Of a stretch of 64,000 nt of DNA, positions 42,901 through 54,968 are shown piece after piece. The first letter of the stretch is position 1; each line of letters starts with the position of its first letter. This DNA is from JAJEBT01 sp965214975 (GTDB lineage Bacteria; Pseudomonadota; Alphaproteobacteria; MPNO01; UBA830). The notes beneath the pieces are model-generated. The model did not search any database, was not told where the DNA came from, and saw only the letters and a list, made by a program, of their open reading frames with translations. Position numbers and translations under genes: made by a program. The stretch lies in NCBI GenBank assembly GCA_965214975.1, contig OZ244055.1:1612001-1676000 (forward strand), in the 5' to 3' direction.

Positions 42901-44837
42901 GCGACGACGAACTGTCCTCCTACATGAAGGACAACACCGACCGGCGCGAGCGGCAGAAGGCGGCCGACATCCGGGTCATCTTCGGCAACCCGCCGTACTC
43001 GACGGGCCAGAGGAGCCAGAACGACAACGCGAAGAACGTGGCGTACCCGCGTTTGGACCGTAGGATCCGGACCGCATACGCGGAACGCTCGAGTGCCGCG
43101 CTGCTGCGGAACCTGTACGACAGCTACATCCGCGCGATCCGCTGGGGCAGCGACCGGCTCGGGAAAACCGGGGTGATGGCGTACGTCACCGGGAGCGCCT
43201 GGGTCGAACGCGCCTTCGCCGACGGTTTGCGCAAGTGCCTGGCCGAGGAGTTCACAAGCGTTCACGTATTCCACCTTCGCGGCGACATCCGCAAGAACAT
43301 GCTGTCCGGCGGGCACGCGGGCGAAGGAGAGAACGTGTTCGGACAGGGCAGCATGACAGGCGTCGCGATCACGGTCTTCGTCAGGAACCCCGACGCCCCG
43401 GAACAGGGGCGCATCCTGTTCCACGACATCGGCGACGACCTGGACCGGAAGCGGAAACTCGACATCGTCAAGCGCCTCGGCAGCGTCCGCGGGATCGGGG
43501 AAGCCCGCGGATGGAGCCGGATCATTCCCGACGCGCACGGCGACTGGCTGGACCAGCGCGAACGAAGCTTCGCGGAATATCCGGCGCTTGGGAACAAGAA
43601 GGACAGGAACGGACGCGTTCTGTTCGAAAATTTTTCCCATGGAGTAAGCACCGGCCGAGACCCCTGGTGCATAAACCCGTCCCGGACCAGATTGGCCGAG
43701 AACATCGCTTCGACGATCTCCTTCTACAATGGCGAGCTGTCACGCTGGCAGGCGACGAAGCTGGGCGCGGAGACCGAGGCCGCCAATGGAGATCTCTCTA
43801 CGTCCGTCGACGATTTCGTGACAGCCGATTCCGGCAGGATCAGCTGGACCCGCTCCCTCAAGCAGGATCTCCGGAAGGGAAAGGAGCTCCGTCAAGGCGA
43901 CGGCGCCTTCGTTCCCTGCCTGTACCGCCCCTTCTCGAAGCAATGGCAGTTCTTCAGCCGACGACTCAACGAGATGGTCGGCCAGATGCCCCGCATCTTC
44001 CCGGACAGCGGGCTGCCCAACCGGGTGATCGCGGTGACGGGAAAGGGCGGACGATCCGGATTCTCGGCGCTGATGACGGACGCTCTGCCGAACCTGAACA
44101 CTGTCGACGTCGGCCAGTGCTTCCCTTTCTGGCTCTACGAAGCGGACGAGGGCTCCGAAGCCGACCTGCTCGGAGAACGGCTTCCGGGTTTTCGGCGGTT
44201 CGACGCCATCACCGACCACGGTCTTCTGCTGTTCCGTTCGGCGTACCCGTCGGAATCCGTCGGTCGGGAAGACATTTTCCACTACATCTACGGGCTTCTG
44301 CATTCGGAAGGCTACCGCAGCCGCTTCCGCGCCAACCTCGCCAAGGAACTGCCGCGCATCCCCTGCGTGAAGCCGGTCGAGGACTACCGCGCCTTCCGCG
44401 ACGCCGGGAGGCGCCTCGGCGAACTGCATGTCGGTTACGAGGCCGCCGACCCGTTTCCGGCGACCGTCGACACGGGCGGCAAGCCGCTCCCGGAAGACCC
44501 CGAAGCGGCCTACCGGGTCACCAGGATGAAGCACCCGGGATCGGGCCGAAACAAGGACCGCTCGGCGGTGATCTACAACCCCCGCATCACCGTTCGCGAC
44601 ATCCCCGAGGCCGCATGGGACTACGTCGTCAACGGCAAGCCCGCGCTCGCCTGGGTGATGGACCGCCAGCGCGTCAGGACCGACAGGGCCAGCGGAATCG
44701 TGAGCGACGCCAACCGCTACGCGATCGAGACGGCGGGCGATCCGCGCTATCCGCTTGACCTCTTCCTGCGGGTCATCACCGTCAGTCTGGAGACCGTGAG
44801 GATCGTGCGCACCCTTCCCGAACTGACGCTCGAATAG
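39937..44837 (+). pseudogene. Type ISP-like single-chain restriction-modification protein, frame-broken at a G9 tract
   Basis: The two frames join into about 1,630 residues with the order of Type ISP enzymes (LlaBIII class): Mrr-like nuclease with GIDLV and IQCK (around residues 65-85), helicase Walker A MACGTGKTL and DEAH box ICDEAH, then after the junction a gamma-class N6-adenine methyltransferase with ILDPFAGTGTF and NPPYST, and a C-terminal target-recognition region. The first frame runs from 39937 and ends out of register at 42876; the second is open from 42090 to 44837. They meet at nine G (42455-42463). Ten or seven G would restore one frame. The G9 state is off, or the count is a sequencing error. 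The gene could be phase-variable. Composition is less GC-rich than the neighbours, suggesting transfer. Confidence 0.85.
42455..42463 (+). repeat. G9 homopolymer at the frame junction of the R-M gene
   Basis: Nine consecutive G in the segment between the helicase and the methyltransferase. The upstream frame reads RRRGGASPIP after it and the correct downstream frame is VTDPLARQNL. Adding one G (G10) or removing two (G7) makes one continuous reading. Homopolymer tracts in coding sequence are classic slipped-strand switches. Confidence 0.9.
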
Positions 44838-44885
44838 CCCGGGAGCGACGGTTGCGGCATGCGGCCCCCTGGACGACGGCCCCGC

Positions 44886-45731
44886 TCAGAGGCCGAGGCG
44901 TTCGGCGACGGCGAGCACCCGCTGCATCGACCTCAGCACCGGCCGCTCGACGAGCTTGCCGTCGACGACCAGAAGCCCGGTGTCGTCGTTTCCGAACGCG
45001 GCAACGATCCTTCTCGCCCGCGCCACCGTCTCCGGCGACGGCGAGAAGACCTCGTTGACCACCGGGATCTGCGACGGGTGGATGGCCGCCTTGCCCCCGA
45101 AACCGAGCGCCGTCGCCCGCTCCGCCTCGACCCGGAGCCCGTCCGGATCCTCGAGATCCAGCCACGGGACGTCGATCAGGTCGTGCCCGAAGCGCGCCGC
45201 CGCATGGGCGACGCGGGACCGGGCGTGAAGCAGCGATTCCCAGGATCCCGACGCGCGCAGGTCGGCCGCCATGTCCACGGCGCCGAACAGCAGCGAATCG
45301 ATGCGCGCGGACGCGCCGGCGATGTCCATCACGTTGGCGAGGCCCTCGGCCGATTCGATGATGACGTGGAACCGGATGCCGGCGCAGGCTCCCCGGAGAA
45401 GATCGTCGTAGAGACGGATCTCGGCGCCCGAGCCCGGCTTGGCCAGCATGAGCGCCGGCGGCGGCGCCCCGCAGTCGAGAAGCGCGAGAACGTCCCGCAG
45501 CCCTTCCGGCGTCGACAGCGGATTGACGCGGAGCGCCGTCTCGACGGCGCCCTCCCCGGCCCCGAACAGCGGCAGGGAGAGGGCCCGCGCCTCGTCCTTG
45601 CGCTCGGGGGCGACCGCGTCCTCGAGATCCACGCAGACGATGTCGGCGCCGGTCCCGAGCGCCCGGACAAAGCGGTCGGGACGCAGCCCCGGCACGAACA
45701 GGAGGCTGCGGCGCGGCCGGAACCCGGTCAC
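44886..45731 (-). CDS. HpcH/HpaI aldolase / citrate-lyase beta-like protein
   Basis: A 281-residue enzyme of the CitE/malyl-CoA lyase family: RRSLLFVPGLRPDRFVRAL at the N-terminus, ADIVCVDLEDAVAPERKDEAR (metal-binding Asp/Glu), FHVIIESAEGLANV, and GFGGKAAIHPSQIPVVNEVF with the CoA-binding loop. The family cleaves or makes 3-hydroxy-acyl-CoA thioesters such as malyl-CoA or citramalyl-CoA. The start is GTG 45731, 27 bp after the SMP-30 gene, which is read first on the same strand. Confidence 0.85.
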   Translation of the reverse strand: MTGFRPRRSLLFVPGLRPDRFVRALGTGADIVCVDLEDAVAPERKDEARALSLPLFGAGEGAVETALRVNPLSTPEGLRDVLALLDCGAPPPALMLAKPGSGAEIRLYDDLLRGACAGIRFHVIIESAEGLANVMDIAGASARIDSLLFGAVDMAADLRASGSWESLLHARSRVAHAAARFGHDLIDVPWLDLEDPDGLRVEAERATALGFGGKAAIHPSQIPVVNEVFSPSPETVARARRIVAAFGNDDTGLLVVDGKLVERPVLRSMQRVLAVAERLGL

Positions 45732-45758
45732 CGCGCGCCCTCCGGCCCCGCGCGCCGG

Positions 45759-46637
45759 TCAGCCTCCGAACAGCGGCTCGGGAACACCCCGCACCTCCGT
45801 CTCCACCGCGAACAGCGATCCCGCAAGCGGTTCGCGCGCGAAGTCCTCCGGCCCGAAGCGGGCCGACCCGGTCGTCACGTAGAGCGTCGTCAGGTCGGGC
45901 CCGCCGAACGCCGGACAGGTGGTCTGCGACACCGGGAACCGGATCTCGCGCTCGAGCCCGCCGTCGGGATCGTAGCGCCGGACCGCGCCGCCGCGCATCA
46001 GCGCGACCCAGAGATGGCCCTCGCCGTCGACCACAGCGCCGTCGGGCAGCCCGTCGGCCTCGTCGATCTCGACGAACGTCCTGCGGTTCGCGACGGCGCC
46101 GGCCTCGAGGTCGAAGTCGCAGGCCCAGACGACGCGCCGGAGGGAATCGGCGAAGTACATCACGCGGTCGTCCGGCGACCAGCAGATCGCGTTCGGGACC
46201 GTCAGCGGCCCCTCCACGCGGTGCACGGAACCGTCGGGATCGAGGCGGTAGAGCCATCCGACCTCCGCGAACACCGGATCCTGCATCGAGCCGCACCACA
46301 GCCGGCCCCGCCGGTCGACGCGGCCGTCGTTCATCCGCACCCGGTTGAGACGCCCCGAGCCCTCGGGGTCCGCGAGCTGCTCGAAGCCGTCCCCGTCGAG
46401 ATCGATCAGCGCGAAGCCCATGCGGGTTCCCGCCACCAGCCGGCGTCCGCCGGCGAGGCCGATGCAGCCGATCTCGGTCTGCACGCGCCGGCTGCGACGC
46501 GCCCCCGTCGCCGGATCCAGGCTGTGGACCGCCGGATTCCTGACGTCCACCCAGTGGAGCGCCCCCTCCCCGGCGTCCCAGAGCGGCGATTCGCCGAGCA
46601 GGCAGGTCGCCGCCGCCGCGACATGCGGTTCCGTCAT
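45759..46637 (-). CDS. SMP-30/gluconolactonase-family protein
   Basis: A 292-residue six-bladed beta-propeller lactonase. LLGESPLWDAGEGALHWVDV carries the metal-binding Glu, RMNDGRVDRRGRLWCGSMQD an Asn/Asp ligand, and VPNAICWSPDDRVMYFADS and DGAVVDGEGHLWVALMRGG the later ligands. It would open a sugar or other lactone. ATG 46637 (MTEPHVAAAATCLLGESP) is the family-like start. It is divergent from the SDR gene, with 95 bp between, and is read with the HpcH-like lyase downstream. Confidence 0.85.
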   Translation of the reverse strand: MTEPHVAAAATCLLGESPLWDAGEGALHWVDVRNPAVHSLDPATGARRSRRVQTEIGCIGLAGGRRLVAGTRMGFALIDLDGDGFEQLADPEGSGRLNRVRMNDGRVDRRGRLWCGSMQDPVFAEVGWLYRLDPDGSVHRVEGPLTVPNAICWSPDDRVMYFADSLRRVVWACDFDLEAGAVANRRTFVEIDEADGLPDGAVVDGEGHLWVALMRGGAVRRYDPDGGLEREIRFPVSQTTCPAFGGPDLTTLYVTTGSARFGPEDFAREPLAGSLFAVETEVRGVPEPLFGG

Positions 46638-46732
46638 CGAGCCACCGGCCCCCTCGCCGTCCTCCGTCTCCCGATGTATGCTCCCGCGCGGCGGGCGACG
46701 CAACCGCCGGGCGGCGTTCCGGGGAGGGAACC

Positions 46733-47485
46733 ATGGGCAGACTCGACGGCAGGGCGGCCATCGTCACCGGCGCGGCGCAGGGAATCGGCGCGGTCTACGC
46801 GCGGGCGCTCGCGGACGAGGGCGCGCGCGTGTGCCTCTCGGACGTCCTCGACGCCGGGCCCGCGGCCTCCGCGATCCGCGAGGCCGGCGGCGAAGCCGTC
46901 GCCAACCGCGCCGACGTCTCCGATCCGGAGGCCTGCGGCGCCATGGTCGCCGCGACCGTCGAGGCGTTCGGCTCGGTCGACATCCTGGTGACCAACGCCG
47001 CCGTGTTCGCGACGCTCGAGCGCCGGAGCTTCCTCGAGATCGGGAGCGAGGAATGGGACGAGGTGATGGCGGTCAACGCGCGCGGCGTGTTCAACTGCGT
47101 CAAGGCCGCGGTCCCCGAGATGAAGGGCTACGGCAAGATCGTCAACATCTCGTCGAGCACGATCCATTCGGGCGTGCCGCTGATGCTGCACTACGTGGCC
47201 TCCAAGGGCGCGGTCGACGCGATGACGCGGGCGCTCGCGCGCGAGCTCGGCGACGCCGGCATACGGGTCAACACGATCTCCCCGGGCTTCACGATGAGCG
47301 AGCGCATCGAGGCCCAGCGCGACAAGCTCGGGTTCTACGTCGATCTCAGCCTGCGGAACCGCTCGATCAAGCGCGAGCAGGTTCCCGACGACCTGATCGG
47401 CGCGCTGATCTACCTGGCGTCGCCGGATTCGGATTTCGTCACCGGCCAGTCGATCGTCGTCGACGGCGGCATGGTCATGCACTGA
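46733..47485 (+). CDS. Short-chain dehydrogenase/reductase
   Basis: A 250-residue NAD(P)-dependent oxidoreductase. It has the glycine motif TGAAQGIG (about residues 12-19), Asp37 region LSDVLDAG suggesting NAD preference, NAAVFAT, catalytic Ser in NISSSTIHSG, and YVASKGAVDAM with the catalytic Tyr and Lys; the C-terminal GQSIVVDGGM is typical. GGGGAGGGAACC precedes the ATG. Only 10 bp separate it from the Rieske oxygenase gene, so they are probably one transcript and may act on successive intermediates. Confidence 0.9.
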   Translation: MGRLDGRAAIVTGAAQGIGAVYARALADEGARVCLSDVLDAGPAASAIREAGGEAVANRADVSDPEACGAMVAATVEAFGSVDILVTNAAVFATLERRSFLEIGSEEWDEVMAVNARGVFNCVKAAVPEMKGYGKIVNISSSTIHSGVPLMLHYVASKGAVDAMTRALARELGDAGIRVNTISPGFTMSERIEAQRDKLGFYVDLSLRNRSIKREQVPDDLIGALIYLASPDSDFVTGQSIVVDGGMVMH

Positions 47486-47495
47486 AGGCGCGGCC

Positions 47496-48521
47496 GTGCC
47501 GTTCGTCCGGAACGCGTGGTACGCGGCCTGCTGGTCGGAGGATCTCGAACCGGACGCGCCGCTGGCGCGGACGGTTCTGGGCGAACCCGTGGTTCTGTGG
47601 CGCGCGGCGTCGGGCCCGTCCGCGCTCTCCGACCGCTGCTGCCACCGCTCGCTGCCGCTGTCGCTCGGGCGCGTGCTCGGCGACCGGCTGCAATGCGGCT
47701 ATCACGGTCTCGAGTTCGACGCCGCGGGACGATGCGTCAGGGTGCCCGGCCAGCCGCGCGTCCCGCCCGGCGCCGCCGTCCGCGCCTACCCGGTCCGCGA
47801 GCGCCACGGCCTGGTCTGGCTGTGGCCGGGCGATCCCGCCGCCGCCGACGGGGAGCGCGTTCCCGCCCTTCCCTGGCTCGACGACCCGGGCTGGGTCCGC
47901 ACCGGCGGCTGCATCCGCCTCGAGGCGGACTACCGGCTGCTCATAGACAATCTTCTCGACCTCACCCACGTGAGCTACGTCCATCCCGACACGCTCGCGG
48001 GCGACCCGGCCGAGGCGCTGGTGCCGGTGACGACGACGCGCGACGGGGACGCCATCCGCGTCGAGCGCTGGATGAAGGGCTTCACGGCGCCGCCGACGTA
48101 CCAGCGCGCTCGGCCGTTCGCGGGCAAGGTCGACCGCTGGCAGCTGATCACGTGGCGGGCGCCGTCGACGGTCACGCTCGACATCGGCTGCGCCGACGCC
48201 GGCACCGGCGCCCCGGAGGGGGACCGCAGCCGGGGCATCTCGATGTGGTCCAACCACGTCATCACCCCGGAAACCGGGACCACCACCCTCTACCACTGGG
48301 CGTTCGCCCGCGATTTCGCGCTGGACGACGAGGGCGTGACCGAGACCCTTGCCCGCGACGGCCTGCGGACGTTCATGGAGGACGCCGTCGTGCTCGAGGC
48401 CCAGCAGCGGGCGATCGAAACCGTCGGCGACCGCCGGACGGTGGACGTCGCCGCCGACAACGCCCCGCTGCAGTTCCGCCGCATCCTCGGGGAGATGATC
48501 GCCGCGGAGGGCGCGGGCTGA
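47496..48521 (+). CDS. Rieske aromatic-ring oxygenase, VanA-like terminal oxygenase
   Basis: A 341-residue terminal oxygenase that hydroxylates or O-demethylates an aromatic substrate. The Rieske cluster ligands are in CCHRSLPLSLG...LQCGYHGLEF (about residues 47-68). The mononuclear iron ligands lie in DNLLDLTHVSYVHP (around residues 149-162) with a later Asp. The size and order resemble vanillate O-demethylase oxygenase. The start is GTG 47496. No reductase subunit is adjacent, so an external ferredoxin/reductase is needed. It is 29 bp from the convergent acyl-CoA ligase gene. Confidence 0.87.
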   Translation: MPFVRNAWYAACWSEDLEPDAPLARTVLGEPVVLWRAASGPSALSDRCCHRSLPLSLGRVLGDRLQCGYHGLEFDAAGRCVRVPGQPRVPPGAAVRAYPVRERHGLVWLWPGDPAAADGERVPALPWLDDPGWVRTGGCIRLEADYRLLIDNLLDLTHVSYVHPDTLAGDPAEALVPVTTTRDGDAIRVERWMKGFTAPPTYQRARPFAGKVDRWQLITWRAPSTVTLDIGCADAGTGAPEGDRSRGISMWSNHVITPETGTTTLYHWAFARDFALDDEGVTETLARDGLRTFMEDAVVLEAQQRAIETVGDRRTVDVAADNAPLQFRRILGEMIAAEGAG

Positions 48522-48550
48522 ACGCGGATCCGGCGGCTCCGGACGGGCGC

Positions 48551-50089
48551 TCAGTCCGCGGCGCGGGCCTCCTTCCACTCCTCGGCGAGCGCTCTGCGGT
48601 CCATCTTGCCGCGCGCCGTCCGCGGAAGGGCGTCGCGGACAACCACCTCGCCGGGAACCTTGGCCTCGGCGAGGTGGCGCGCGCAGTGCGCCAGCACCGC
48701 CTCGGCCGAGCCGGCCGCGCCGGCGGCGGGAACCACGTAGGTGACGATCCGCTCGCCCCAGACCGGATCGGGCACGCCCACCGTCGCGACGTCGGCGACG
48801 TCCGGCATCTGCAGGACCACGTTGTCGATCTCGAGGGGCGAGATGTTGACCCCGCCACGGATGATCAGATCCTTCTCGCGGCCGGTGACGAACAGGAAGC
48901 CGTCGTCGTCCACGTAGCCGAGATCGCCGGTGAGCGCCGCCCCCTCGGCGTGGACGCGGATCCCGCCGTCGGCGTCGATGTAGCGGTAGCGCCCCGCCGG
49001 GTTGCCGTTGACCTGGATCGCCCCGATCTCGCCGGCCGGAAGCGCGGCGCCGCCGGCGTCGACGATGCGCACCCTCTGGTAGGCGAGAGGCCGGCCGACG
49101 GATCCCATCCTGCGGGCCCTCTCGTTGCTGCCGGCGATCCACCCGACCTCGCTGGCGCCGTAGCCCTGGCACACCGGGATGGCGAACGCGCGCTCGAAGC
49201 TCCGCCACTCGGAGACCAGCAGCGGCGCGGAACTCGACGTCAGGAAACGCAGGCTCGGCGCGGCTCCGCGGCCGCGCCAGGCCTCGCGGTTGACCAGCAT
49301 GTTGATGACCGTGGGATTGCCGGCGGCGATGGTGGCGCCGTTGTCGTTGACCCAATCGAAGAACCGCGACACCGAGAAGCCCCGCGCCAGCAGCAGCGTC
49401 GCCCCCTTGGCCACCGTCCCGAGCGCCGACAGCACCTGCGCCGACATCCAGCTCATCGACCTGTACTCGAGAACACGGTCGTCCCCGGTCATGCCGAAGG
49501 CGTCGGCGACGGGCTCGGTGTTGTCGTGGAGCTCGGCAACGGTGCAGAGCACCCCCTTGGGCCGGGTGGAGGTTCCCGAGGTGTAGAAGACCGAAGCGTC
49601 GTCGCCCCGCGACGCCACCGGCCAGTCGCCGGGCGAATCCGGAAGGTCCGCGAGTCCGGCGAAGAGGCCCGAACCGCCGGCCCGTTCCCAGCGCCCTAGC
49701 GGACGCCACTCGCCCGGAACCGTGCCGGCGAGATCCCCGGCGCCGGCGACACCCTCCTCGCACAGGACCAGCCGGGCGTTCAGGCTCTCCAGCATCTCCC
49801 GCAGATGGGAGACGTTCATCTCCACGTGGATGGTGCAGATGGTGCAGCCGTAGGCGAGCGAGGCGAGGTAGACCGCGATCTGCTCGATCGAGTTGCCGGC
49901 GAGCAGCACCACCCGGTCGCCGCGCCCGATGCCCGCGCGCTCGTAGAACCGCCCGATCCGGTTGGCGAGGCGGAACAGCTCGCCGTGGGAGATCTCCGCG
50001 TCCCGGTCGAGCGAGCGCACCGCCGCGCGGTCGGGGCGGACGCGGGCGTTGCGCGCCATCCAGCCGTGAAAGCTCCCGGATCCGCCCAT
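48551..50089 (-). CDS. AMP-forming acyl-CoA/aryl-CoA ligase
   Basis: A 512-residue ANL-superfamily ligase that would activate a carboxylic acid to its CoA thioester. Motifs in order: SVFYTSGTSTRPKGV (A3 phosphate-binding), YGASEVGWIAG (A5), LTGDLGYVDDDG (A7), GREKDLIIRGGVNISPLEID (A8), and PRTARGKMDRR with the A10 Lys. GGGGAGGAAC-ATG supports start 50089. Divergent from boxC, with a palindromic promoter region between, it is a good candidate for the benzoate- or related aryl-CoA ligase, though substrate specificity is unproven. Confidence 0.87.
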   Translation of the reverse strand: MGGSGSFHGWMARNARVRPDRAAVRSLDRDAEISHGELFRLANRIGRFYERAGIGRGDRVVLLAGNSIEQIAVYLASLAYGCTICTIHVEMNVSHLREMLESLNARLVLCEEGVAGAGDLAGTVPGEWRPLGRWERAGGSGLFAGLADLPDSPGDWPVASRGDDASVFYTSGTSTRPKGVLCTVAELHDNTEPVADAFGMTGDDRVLEYRSMSWMSAQVLSALGTVAKGATLLLARGFSVSRFFDWVNDNGATIAAGNPTVINMLVNREAWRGRGAAPSLRFLTSSSAPLLVSEWRSFERAFAIPVCQGYGASEVGWIAGSNERARRMGSVGRPLAYQRVRIVDAGGAALPAGEIGAIQVNGNPAGRYRYIDADGGIRVHAEGAALTGDLGYVDDDGFLFVTGREKDLIIRGGVNISPLEIDNVVLQMPDVADVATVGVPDPVWGERIVTYVVPAAGAAGSAEAVLAHCARHLAEAKVPGEVVVRDALPRTARGKMDRRALAEEWKEARAAD

Positions 50090-50134
50090 GTTCCTCCCCG
50101 CCGGTTCCGGAGACGGGGATCCCCGGCCCGCCGC

Positions 50135-50163
50135 TTGCAATCCGGTTCCGGAAAACATACTAT
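50135..50163 (+). promoter_or_regulatory. Candidate boxC promoter
   Basis: TTGCAA (50135-50140) and TACTAT (50158-50163) are 17 bp apart on the plus strand. The -10 lies inside the palindrome at 50155-50176, so a bound regulator would block the polymerase. The boxC ATG is about 80 bp downstream of the predicted start. Confidence 0.55.
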
Positions 50164-50176
50164 CCGTACAGTATGT
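50155..50176. promoter_or_regulatory. 22-bp palindromic operator candidate between ligase and boxC
   Basis: ACATACT (50155-50161) and AGTATGT (50170-50176) are perfect inverted 7-mers around an 8-base centre (ATCCGTAC). The centre is also partly symmetric, and GGAAAA/TTTTCC flank it. This AT-rich palindrome is unlike the surrounding GC-rich DNA and resembles a dimeric (TetR- or GntR-like) operator. The regulator gene is not in the window. Confidence 0.6.
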
Positions 50177-50249
50177 ATTTTCCGGTTCCGGACTCTACGG
50201 GCCGGACGCGGCGGATGCAACACGGCCGGAAGCGGGGAGAGAGGGCGCC

Positions 50250-51938
<1,689 letters not shown>

Positions 51939-51978
51939 ACCGGAGGGCACCTCCCGTGCCCCAGCGAGGAGAGCGGTC

Positions 51979-53406
<1,428 letters not shown>

Positions 53407-53501
53407 GACCGCGCCGGCCCCGACCGCCGCCGGCCGGGGATTGCGCGGCGGCGGCCGGGGCGGTATCAGTTTCCGGCAGGAGCGGCACCGCGGAGGGCGG
53501 C

Positions 53502-53696
53502 ATGGAGAACGCGTCGAACTGGATTCTCGGCTTCAGCGCGGTCGTGATGGGGCTTTGCGCCCTGTTCGTCGCGGCCCGGGCCGGCGAGGGGGTCGGCTAC
53601 TACGGCGGCCTCGCGATGTTCGCGCTCTGCGTCGGGTTCGTCTTCCACCTCGTCCGCGTCACCATGGATCACGAGGACGGGTCGCGCCGGCGCTGA
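53502..53696 (+). CDS. Small membrane protein of unknown function
   Basis: A 64-residue protein with two predicted membrane spans, NWILGFSAVVMGLCALFVAA (about residues 6-25) and YYGGLAMFALCVGFVFHLV (about 33-51). The start ATG 53502 has CGGAGGGCGG upstream. It lies 95 bp after boxB, and its last 28 bp overlap the convergent HcaT-like gene. No family is recognised. Whether it belongs with the box genes is unknown. Confidence 0.55.
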   Translation: MENASNWILGFSAVVMGLCALFVAARAGEGVGYYGGLAMFALCVGFVFHLVRVTMDHEDGSRRR

Positions 53697-54811
53697 AGCC
53701 GGCCCAGCAGCAGCGCGAAAACCGCGCCCGCGAGCGACGCCCCGGTCATGGCGTGGAACGCCGCGGCCCCGAACCGCGCGTAGAGCCACCCGCCCGCCAG
53801 CATCACCAGCCCCATCGCGAACCCCACCGCGAAGCCGGAGTAGATGCTCTGCGCCGACGCCGACATCCGTTCCGGAACGCTGCGCAGCAGATGGAAGATG
53901 ACGGCGAGATGGAGCGCTCCGAACGTCAGCCCGTGCAGCCACTGGACCGAGAACAGCAGCGCGACGTCGGTGGTCTCCGCGAGAACGGTCCAGCGCGCCG
54001 CCCCGGCGAGCGCCGCGACCAGCATCAGCCGGACCGGCCCGATGCGCTCGACCACCTTCGCCGAGAACGCGAACAGAAGGATCTCGGCGATCACGCCCTC
54101 CGCCCACAGCGCCCCGATCACGCCGTCGGAGATCCCGGCGCCGCGCCAGTGCAGGGTGGCGAACATGTAGAGCACCGCGTGGCTCGCCTGCAGGAGGCTG
54201 GCCGCGCCGAGGAAGACCAGGAAGTTCCCGTCGCGCAGCAGCACCAGCGCCGGCATGCGCCCGCCCGCCCGGTTCGGCCTCCGCTCCTGGGGCAGCCCGG
54301 CCGCGGCGAGCAGGGTCGCCGCGATCGCCCCGGCCACGAGCCACAGGATCATGTCGTCCCAGGTGCGCTCGACCACCGCCCCCGCGGCGTAGGCCGCGCC
54401 GATGAACGAGACCGATCCCCACAGCCGGACGCGCCCGTAGTCGAAGCCGTGGGGCTTGGCGGAGCGCGACGCGAGATTCTCGCCGAGCGGGATGAGGGTC
54501 ATGAACAGGATGCTCGCGAGCAGGTTGACGCCGAACAGCGGCCAGAACCCGTCCACGAGATCGAACGCGGCATAGGCGGCGAGCGCGCCCGCCGCCGCGA
54601 GCATGATCACGCTCCGGTGCGCGCCCGACAGATCCGCGAAATGCGCGATCACCGGATTGGCGAGAACGCGCACCCAGATCGCCGCCGAGAGAACCAGGCT
54701 GATCTCGCCGGCGTCGAGACCGCGCGACGCCAGCCACGCGGGCCAGAACGGCAGGAGAATCCCGATGACGAGAAAGAGCGCCGCGTAGTAGAGGGAGAAG
54801 CGAACAGCCAC
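53669..54811 (-). CDS. MFS transporter, HcaT/phenylpropionate-permease-like
   Basis: A 380-residue 12-TM transporter. Segments such as RFSLYYAALFLVIGILLPFWPAWL, SFIGAAYAAGAVVERTWDD and WLHGLTFGALHLAVIFHLLR fit the HcaT (3-phenylpropionic acid transporter) family. It probably imports an aromatic carboxylate, consistent with the adjacent box and ligase genes, though this is inferred. It stands alone on the minus strand, convergent with boxB. The 157-bp gap to the TRAP gene contains a weak candidate minus-strand promoter only. Confidence 0.83.
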   Translation of the reverse strand: MAVRFSLYYAALFLVIGILLPFWPAWLASRGLDAGEISLVLSAAIWVRVLANPVIAHFADLSGAHRSVIMLAAAGALAAYAAFDLVDGFWPLFGVNLLASILFMTLIPLGENLASRSAKPHGFDYGRVRLWGSVSFIGAAYAAGAVVERTWDDMILWLVAGAIAATLLAAAGLPQERRPNRAGGRMPALVLLRDGNFLVFLGAASLLQASHAVLYMFATLHWRGAGISDGVIGALWAEGVIAEILLFAFSAKVVERIGPVRLMLVAALAGAARWTVLAETTDVALLFSVQWLHGLTFGALHLAVIFHLLRSVPERMSASAQSIYSGFAVGFAMGLVMLAGGWLYARFGAAAFHAMTGASLAGAVFALLLGRLQRRRDPSS

Positions 54812-54968
54812 CGTTTCCGTTCCCGACGCGGCCGTCCGCCGCCCGCCGGCGCAGCCCCCGTCCGCCGGGGACGCTCTTACACGGTTTGCCGGCGCTTATG
54901 AAACCCGTGACGCCCGCCCGTCGCCGGGGCGTTCCGGAAAGCCCGCGCGACTGCGCTACAATGGCCGC

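Larger units (their letters stand above)
50101..50191 (+). repeat. Three direct copies of CCGGTTCCGG spaced 40-41 bp
   Basis: CCGGTTCCGG occurs at 50101, 50142 and 50182 in the ligase-boxC interval, so the spacing is 41 and 40 bp, about four helical turns. The second and third copies closely flank the palindrome at 50155-50176. Such a face-aligned array would suit cooperative binding of a regulator. Confidence 0.65.

Noticed and set aside
48522..48550. Terminator between the Rieske oxygenase and the acyl-CoA ligase
   Set aside because: A 5-bp stem (TCCGG/CCGGA) is present, but it is too weak and common in this composition to call.
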